Shown in pieces: positions 59,157 to 64,000 of a stretch of 64,000 nt of DNA. The DNA is from Onstottus_B sp049273855. GTDB lineage: Bacteria; Acidobacteriota; Blastocatellia; UBA7656. Location of the stretch: contig JBASRN010000270.1 in the NCBI GenBank assembly GCA_049273855.1, forward strand, positions 9,342 through 73,341, written 5' to 3'. Below the pieces are notes generated by a model. The model was given only the letters and a program-made list of their open reading frames with translations, was not told the DNA's origin and searched no databases. Every line of letters begins with the position of its first letter. Position 1 is the stretch's first letter. The position numbers and the translations under genes are program-made.

Positions 59157-59564
59157 TTAGCGTCCTAGATTCATTTTTCCTTCGAAGAGCCGAACAAACA
59201 CACAAGCCGGAAACTCCTCGGGGCAGCCGCAGTGATTGAGGCCGTGCTCGATCGCTTCGCGCATCGCCTGAAGCTGTTGAATCTTCTGGTCTATAGCCAG
59301 TAGTCTGGCCTGAGCGATCGCGCGCATATCCGCCATCGTGTGCGAGCCCTTCTCGCGCATATCGATCAGCGACTTGATTTCGTTCAAAGTGAAACCAAGC
59401 GACTTGGCTTGTCTTATGAATCGAATAAACGTCACGGCGTCGTCGGTGTATTCGCGATAGCCCGACTTGCGCCGCCCTGGCTTTTTGAGCAGACCGAGCC
59501 GCTCATAAAGCCGAACTGTCTGGACGTTGACCTCCGCCTGTTCCGCTACCTGACCGATCCGCAT
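59157..59564 (-). CDS. MerR-family metal-responsive regulator
   Basis: A 135-residue regulator. The helix-turn-helix (MRIGQVAEQAEVNVQTVRLYERLGLLKKPGRRKSGYREYTDDAVTFIRFIRQAKSLGFTLNEIK) is followed by the dimer coil and the effector end LNHCGCPEEFPACVFVRL. The cysteine in the coil-end loop and the later Cys fit a metal- or thiol-sensing site, although it differs from MerR mercury spacing. The next gene is an exported protein, presumably its target. Direct repeats TTAGCGTCCTAG lie just after its stop. Confidence 0.86.
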   Translation of the reverse strand: MRIGQVAEQAEVNVQTVRLYERLGLLKKPGRRKSGYREYTDDAVTFIRFIRQAKSLGFTLNEIKSLIDMREKGSHTMADMRAIAQARLLAIDQKIQQLQAMREAIEHGLNHCGCPEEFPACVFVRLFEGKMNLGR

Positions 59565-59675
59565 CGCAACCTCCGCCTGACTGAAAAAGAATTATCGACC
59601 TTGTACCCAAGTATAGAGTCAAGAAGATTCTCCTTGGTTAGCTTTCTAAGTCCAATGCTCTCTCTCTGGCGCAAT

Positions 59676-59750
59676 CTCTGCGGCTCGGCGTCTTTTGCGG
59701 TTAATTAGCCTCGAAGCCCAGGTAACCGCAGAGGCGCCGAGACGCGGAGA
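59676..59750. repeat. Inverted repeat, CTCTGCGG/CCGCAGAG family
   Basis: CTCTGCGGCTCGGCGTC...TTGCGGTTA faces TAACCGCAGAGGCGCCGAGACGCGGAG. Stem of about 25 bp with few mismatches and a 19-base loop. Relatives are at 14229-14307 and, as one arm, near 36928. The 285-bp gap between MerR and TatD genes has no other content. Confidence 0.75.
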
Positions 59751-59849
59751 CCAAGCCGAGAATTGAAGTTAGGGCATCACCACCTTTGTTCTCCCTGCCA
59801 GTCTCGAACACGCTGGCTCGTGCTATGATTTTCGCTTCGAGGCCAACTG

Positions 59850-60644
59850 GTGTACATCGACTCACACGCACACATCGAAGGGCCCGAGTTCGACGCCGAC
59901 CGCGAAGCCGTTATCCGGCGCGCGCTCGACGCCGGGGTCGAGATCATCGTGTGCGTGGGCGACGGCGAAGCGGCCGGCGACTCGCACGCCAAAGCCTTTC
60001 GACTCGCCGATCAGTATCCCTTTATCTACACAACGGTGGGAGTTCATCCGCACGAAGCCCGTCTGCTCGATAGCGATATGTACGCGAAGCTTGCCGACCT
60101 GTCGCAACACCCAAAGGTGATCGCGTGGGGTGAGATCGGCCTGGATTATCACTACGACAACTCGCCTCGCAAGGTGCAATGCGAAGCCTTCACAAAGCAG
60201 TTGAGAATGGCGCGCGAGCGTCGGCTGCCGGTTGTTATTCACACTCGCGAAGCCGAAGCCGATACGCTGGCTGTTCTTGGCGAAGAGTGGAGGGACTCGG
60301 AATTAGGCGGGATAATTCATTGCTTCACCGGCACACGCGGGTTTGCAGTAGCGGCGGTCGAGCTTGGCCTTTTGATTTCGTTTTCGGGTGTGGTGACCTT
60401 CAAGAAGGCTGAAGACCTGCGGGACACGGCCAAACACCTGCCGCTCGACAGAATCTTGATTGAGACCGACAGCCCGTTTCTCGCGCCGGTTCCTCATCGC
60501 GGCAAGCGAAACGAACCAGCTTACGTGGTTGAGACTGCACGCACTATCGCCGAGCTTCGGGGTATCAGCATCGATGAACTCGCCCAGGTGACTTCGACGA
60601 ACTTTGTGCGGCTGTTCGGGCTTTCGGGTGTCGCGGCCGAGTAA
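59850..60644 (+). CDS. TatD-family metal-dependent DNase
   Basis: A 264-residue TIM-barrel hydrolase. Metal-binding motifs: YIDSHAHIEGPEFD (HxH), AWGEIGLDYHYDNSP, PVVIHTREAEADTL, IIHCFTGTRG and LIETDSPFLAPVPHRGKRNEPAYV. Family members cut DNA or D-tyrosyl-tRNA in repair. GTG 59850 is the first start in frame. It stands alone on its strand. Length and motifs match the family fully. Confidence 0.93.
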   Translation: MYIDSHAHIEGPEFDADREAVIRRALDAGVEIIVCVGDGEAAGDSHAKAFRLADQYPFIYTTVGVHPHEARLLDSDMYAKLADLSQHPKVIAWGEIGLDYHYDNSPRKVQCEAFTKQLRMARERRLPVVIHTREAEADTLAVLGEEWRDSELGGIIHCFTGTRGFAVAAVELGLLISFSGVVTFKKAEDLRDTAKHLPLDRILIETDSPFLAPVPHRGKRNEPAYVVETARTIAELRGISIDELAQVTSTNFVRLFGLSGVAAE

Positions 60645-60721
60645 CTCAATCGCTTGTTGGATTGCGGGTCCTGCTTGAAGAGGGAAAGGGCAAAGGTCCT
60701 GATACCGCTTGACCCGAGGGT

Positions 60722-60939
60722 AAGCACCCTGTTCTTAAGCCTGGAGAAGTGACGGGGATCCTAAAGAGACTCGGCTTGTTGAGGTGCGTCAGCGCGGCTC
60801 CCACAAGCAGTATAGGCATCCCGACGGTCGATGCACTACAGTTCCGTTCCACGCCGGAAGAGACGTCTCGCCAATTCTTCTTAGGCAGATCGCTAAGGAC
60901 ATTGGGCTAGCAGTCGACGACTTTCTGAAACATTGTTGA
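60722..60939 (+). pseudogene. Frameshifted HicA-like toxin gene remnant
   Basis: Two frames join into a HicA-like protein. The first reads KHPVLKPGEVTGILKRLG, ending near 60775; the second continues at 60778 with VEVRQRGSHKQYRHPDGRCTTVPFHAGRDVSPILLRQIAKDIGLAVDDFLKHC, stop TGA at 60937. The GSH(K/M)QYRHPDGR, PFHAGRD and ILLRQIAKDIGL motifs are those of HicA mRNA interferases, including the catalytic His in GSH. One base is missing in CGGCTTGTT. No in-frame start is seen and no hicB neighbour, so the gene looks dead. Confidence 0.62.
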
Positions 60940-61009
60940 TAGTCCGATGACACCATTTCTTTTCTTTTGCTGTGATGGCTGTGCTTGCTTCCGGATCTAG
61001 AGATCGACA

Positions 61010-61468
61010 ATGAATGATGCTGCAACAACACTCTCGCACGATGAAATCAGCCTGCTGCTCTTCGCGCTGCATGGCGGAGAGGCCGCGCCAATGCCTGACG
61101 CATCTTCGTGCGAAGAGGCTTGTCCTGTTGTTGAAAGCGTCGAAGACCTGCTTTGCGGCGGCAAGCTCGACCCTGAGCAGCACCTCGTCCGTCATCTCAA
61201 CAACCACGTCCGCGAAGCCTTGATCGAGAGCGGCATGTTCGAACTAATGGCAGCCGCGCGCAACGGCAACGGTGAAGCGCTCAGCGCGGAGCAGCAATCG
61301 CAACTCAACCAGGCCAATCAGCGGTTGAAGCAGTGGAATTCCGACGTAAAACTCAGCAATGACGAGCGAAAGTTACTTGCTGATGCGTTAAGGAGGCGCG
61401 TGCCACGTTCGGCGTGGCTGATGATGCCGCGAACATTGTGGCGTTTGAGGAAGAAACTGCGCGACTGA
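61010..61468 (+). CDS. Hypothetical protein, 152 residues
   Basis: A hydrophilic helical protein: LSHDEISLLLFALHGGEAAPMPDASSCEEACPVVESVEDLLCGGKLDPEQ, then SALTLQ-type helices and a basic C-terminus RRRVPRSAWLMMPRTLWRLRKKLRD. No known motif or signal. The acidic N-terminal and basic C-terminal halves suggest a protein-binding role. It lies between the hicA remnant and the methyltransferase gene. No strong ribosome site precedes ATG 61010. Confidence 0.55.
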   Translation: MNDAATTLSHDEISLLLFALHGGEAAPMPDASSCEEACPVVESVEDLLCGGKLDPEQHLVRHLNNHVREALIESGMFELMAAARNGNGEALSAEQQSQLNQANQRLKQWNSDVKLSNDERKLLADALRRRVPRSAWLMMPRTLWRLRKKLRD

Positions 61469-61530
61469 TCATTTGATAATCATTCAATCCAGTCGCGCTA
61501 TACTCTAACCATAACAAGGAGCAACCAACG

Positions 61531-62547
61531 ATGACTGCACAGATGACTCAACCATCACCAGCACTTTTCTTTGAAACCATCACAGCTTATCAACGCAGCG
61601 ACGCCATGAGAGCGGCGATAGAGCTTGACCTGTTCACCGCAATCGGCGAAGGCAATCTCACCGCCGCCCGGATCGCCGTGCGTTGCGACGCTTCGGAGCG
61701 AGGGACGCGGATACTCTGCGATTACCTGACGATGATCGGCTTTTTGACAAAGGAAGGAAGCAATTACGCGCTGACTCAGGACTCGGCGGTGTTTCTGGAC
61801 CGGCGCTCGCCCGCTTACATGGGAGGCGCAATCGAATTCATCTTGTCCGACCAGGTTAAAGAAGGGTTCAAGCACTTGACCGAAGCGGCCCGCAAAGGCG
61901 GGACTGCGGTGCCAGACAACGGCACGCTCGCGCCCGAACATCCCGTATGGGTCAAGTTCGCGCGAGCGATGGCGCCGATGATGCGGCCGGTGGCGCAGGC
62001 GATCGCTCAGTTGGTAGACCCGGAAGCGACTCGCAAACTCAAGGTTCTGGACATCGCCGCAAGCCACGGCTTGTTCGGACTGGCCTTCGCCACGCGAAAC
62101 CCGCATGCCGGAATTGTAGCCTTAGATTGGGAAAACGTCCTGGAGTTGAGCAAAGAGAACGCGAAAGCAGCGGGGGTCGTCGATCGCCACAGTACGATTG
62201 CCGGCAGCGCGTTCGAAGTCGATTACGGAACGGGCTACGATGTGGTGCTTCTAACGAACTTTCTGCATCACTTCGACCCCCCGACCAACGAGAAGCTGTT
62301 GAGAAAAGTTCACGCGGCGCTTGCCGAAGGCGGTCGTGCGGTGACGCTCGAATTCGTGCCGAACGAGGACCGTATCTCACCGCCAGGAGTGGCCGGGTTC
62401 GGTCTTACGATGCTGGCGGGCACGCCGAGCGGCGACGCGTACACGTTTGCGGAGCTCGATGCGATGTTCAAGAACGCGGGTTTTGCAAAGAACGAGCTTC
62501 ACGAAATTCCGCCGGCGATTCAGCAGTTGATCGTGTCGCAGAAGTGA
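61531..62547 (+). CDS. SAM-dependent O-methyltransferase (methyltransferase 2 family)
   Basis: A 338-residue enzyme of the acetylserotonin/caffeate O-methyltransferase type. The N-terminal dimerisation helix region (SDAMRAAIELDLFTAIGEGNLTAARIAVRCDASERGTRILCDYLTMIGFLTKEGSNYALT) precedes the Rossmann fold with KVLDIAASHGLFGLAFATRNP (SAM site), GIVALDWENVLELSKENAKAAGV and DVVLLTNFLHHFDPPTNEKLLRKVHAAL. It methylates a hydroxyl group of a small aromatic or polyketide-like substrate. ATG follows AAGGAGC. Confidence 0.9.
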   Translation: MTAQMTQPSPALFFETITAYQRSDAMRAAIELDLFTAIGEGNLTAARIAVRCDASERGTRILCDYLTMIGFLTKEGSNYALTQDSAVFLDRRSPAYMGGAIEFILSDQVKEGFKHLTEAARKGGTAVPDNGTLAPEHPVWVKFARAMAPMMRPVAQAIAQLVDPEATRKLKVLDIAASHGLFGLAFATRNPHAGIVALDWENVLELSKENAKAAGVVDRHSTIAGSAFEVDYGTGYDVVLLTNFLHHFDPPTNEKLLRKVHAALAEGGRAVTLEFVPNEDRISPPGVAGFGLTMLAGTPSGDAYTFAELDAMFKNAGFAKNELHEIPPAIQQLIVSQK

Positions 62548-62583
62548 CGCAAGCCCGGCGCAGTGGAGTCATAACAACCTACT

Positions 62584-62674
62584 GGCGGGGGCAAGCCCAC
62601 CCGATCTGAAAATGCTCCGACCGCCTGAAGTCAGCCGCACATTTTCAGGTTGGGAAGGTGGGCTTGCCCCCGCC
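62584..62674. terminator. Long nested hairpin after the methyltransferase gene
   Basis: An 18-bp perfect stem (62584-62601 with 62657-62674, starting GGCGGGGGCAAG) encloses a 9-bp inner stem CTGAAAATG/CATTTTCAG (62606-62614, 62640-62648). It lies between convergent genes. No T-run follows, so it may be a REP-like palindrome as well as a terminator. Confidence 0.65.
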
Positions 62675-62746
62675 GGTCAAGCTCAGCACGCATCGCATGC
62701 TAAGGCTTAGTTGGGCGCGGATGGGCAGTAACGTGATGAGCCATGG

Positions 62747-64000
62747 TTACTGCCGGGCAGCCTTGGCAGATCTCTCCGCGCGAGCCTTAGCTACCATCTC
62801 CTTGATCTCCTTCATCAGCGAAGGCCCGTGATAAGGAACCCCGTCTTTGATCGTCCACTCTACTCCGCCGGTGCGAACGGTCTTGTCTTCTCGAATCTCA
62901 TCCACGCCGGTCGGATAGAGCACCTTCAGGTTCTCAAGCGGGTTTCCGTTCACCACTATCAAGTCAGCAAGCCAGCCCACGCGCACACGTCCCAGCTTGT
63001 CTTCCTGACCAAGCATCCGTGCGTTGTTTCCAGTCGCGTGTTGAATGACTTTCAGTGTGTGGAAGCCGGCTTCCTGGTGCAGCTCGAGTTCGCGAATCAA
63101 ACCAAAGCCGTACATTTGATAAATGAAGCCCGCATCTTCGCCCGCGCCAATCAAGCCGCCGCGATTCTCAAACTCGCGCAACGCTGCCATCCAGATGCGA
63201 TAGTTTTCTTTCCAAAAAGCTTCGTCAGTCGACGACCAGCCGATGAAGTACGAACCGTGATTCGCCGCATTCGGTTTGAAGTACTCTTCGAGAGTCGGAT
63301 GCAGATAGTCGGCGAACCACGGCTGAGTCTGCGCGCGTTGAAGGTCGCGGCTCGCTTCGTAAATGTCGAGGGTCGGGTCCCAGGCAACGTTGGCCGCGAT
63401 CATCGCGTCCAGCACCTTCATCAAGCGATCCCAGTTGGCTTCTCTCCATAACCGCCCCGCATAACGAAAGCGATCAACCTCGTTGTTGTAGTTGTAGCTC
63501 GAGGGAAAGTTCTGACGCCCGCTTTCGATCGCAGCGTCGGGAATCCCGTACCAGTGTTCGATCGAGGTAGTCCCGAACTTGATGTCGTCCCAGACGTTGG
63601 TTTCTTCGACGCCAACGTGATGGGCGACGCGCAAACCAACCTTGCGAGCTTCATCCAGGAGCGCGGCCATGACGTCGCGATTCGAGCCGAGGATCTTGAT
63701 TCCGTCGGCGCCCATCTGCTTGATCTCCCGGACTCGAACGCGAGCTTCTTCCGCGTTGCGCGGCGCGGGCGGATAGTTAAACATCGCGTAGATAAACAAG
63801 CGCGGCGCGGCGACTTCTCCCCTCGCGGTTTGATCGCGCAACGGCAGAGTCTTCTTGGTATCGCTTCCAACGTCGCGAACCGTTGTGATGCCGCACGCCA
63901 GCCAAAGCTTCAAACAATAATCGACAGGGTGGGGCACGCCTGCCCGGTCGTACTGAACGTGACCATGGGCGTTGATCAAGCCGGGCAGAACGTATTTGCC
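62747..64000 (-). CDS. Amidohydrolase-family protein, partial at the window end
   Basis: The frame is open to base 64000, so the N-terminus lies beyond the window. The visible 417 residues begin GKYVLPGLINAHGHVQYD, the metal-binding HxH motif. Other motifs are GADGIKILG, HHVGVEETNVWDDIKFGTTSIEHW, GAGEDAGFIYQMYGFGLIRELELHQEAGFHTLKVIQHATGNNARMLG and the closing VGWLADLIVVNGNPLENL. It belongs to the imidazolonepropionase-like exported amidohydrolases. A TTG at 63979 is not the true start. Substrate unknown. Confidence 0.88.
   Translation of the reverse strand, partial: GKYVLPGLINAHGHVQYDRAGVPHPVDYCLKLWLACGITTVRDVGSDTKKTLPLRDQTARGEVAAPRLFIYAMFNYPPAPRNAEEARVRVREIKQMGADGIKILGSNRDVMAALLDEARKVGLRVAHHVGVEETNVWDDIKFGTTSIEHWYGIPDAAIESGRQNFPSSYNYNNEVDRFRYAGRLWREANWDRLMKVLDAMIAANVAWDPTLDIYEASRDLQRAQTQPWFADYLHPTLEEYFKPNAANHGSYFIGWSSTDEAFWKENYRIWMAALREFENRGGLIGAGEDAGFIYQMYGFGLIRELELHQEAGFHTLKVIQHATGNNARMLGQEDKLGRVRVGWLADLIVVNGNPLENLKVLYPTGVDEIREDKTVRTGGVEWTIKDGVPYHGPSLMKEIKEMVAKARAERSAKAARQ

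Noticed and set aside
1..64000. tRNA or rRNA genes
   Set aside because: I read the intergenic gaps for acceptor and T-arm patterns (GGTTCGA) and rRNA motifs and saw none. A covariance-model search would be decisive.

Overview
The window is GC-rich bacterial chromosome that carries the replication origin. Gene content suggests a heterotrophic, Gram-negative-type member of the Acidobacteriota, perhaps Blastocatellia. The signs are Tat-exported sugar isomerase-like TIM barrels, GMC oxidoreductases without usual partners, a DUF1080 protein, an outer-membrane beta-barrel, PEGA/TPR proteins and a caspase-family protein. This placement is inference; no rRNA, tRNA or CRISPR array was seen.

Layout. 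1-9 kb: the 3' part of rnhA, an ABC exporter, msrP-msrQ (periplasmic methionine sulfoxide repair), then a minus-strand run of toxin-antitoxin pair, LLM flavin oxidoreductase, GT9 glycosyltransferase, a minimal nucleotidyltransferase and a 57-residue ORF joined to it by ATGA. 8-17 kb: a GIY-YIG protein with an in-frame stop near its end, and a carbohydrate locus (MFS permease, DUF1080 protein, two GMC oxidoreductases, two Tat-exported TIM barrels). 18-22 kb: HD phosphohydrolase, PEGA/TPR membrane protein, YpdA-like flavoprotein.

22.6-28.1 kb is the origin region. An OmpR-type response regulator follows dnaN. The dnaN-dnaA gap holds a DnaA box followed by GC and five DnaA trios, the layout of a bacterial origin unwinding element. 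dnaA diverges from parA-parB, and a parS site lies between them. Just beyond parB, at 28,445-31,152, sits a complete transposon: 29-bp perfect inverted repeats, an 8-bp target duplication, an IS1-type DDE transposase and four passenger genes, including a retropepsin-like/SEC-C protein paired with a DUF5678 protein.

31-47 kb: exported proteins, amidohydrolase, PKD/beta-helix protein, a frameshifted small gene, a fatty-acid module (acyl-CoA dehydrogenase, thioesterase, acyl-CoA ligase), a TMTC-like membrane/TPR protein and a caspase/PEGA/TPR protein. 47.6-50.7 kb: a RecQ helicase with a C-terminal phosphoribosyltransferase domain abuts a DprA-like gene, a candidate defence module. 51-64 kb: OsmC, VOC, DUF6265, an ECF sigma factor, priA with a repeat inside its reading frame, YCII-repeat protein, diiron protein, MerR pair, TatD, a broken hicA-like gene, an O-methyltransferase and the 3' part of an amidohydrolase gene.

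Several families of intergenic inverted repeats are scattered through the window, mostly at gene ends.
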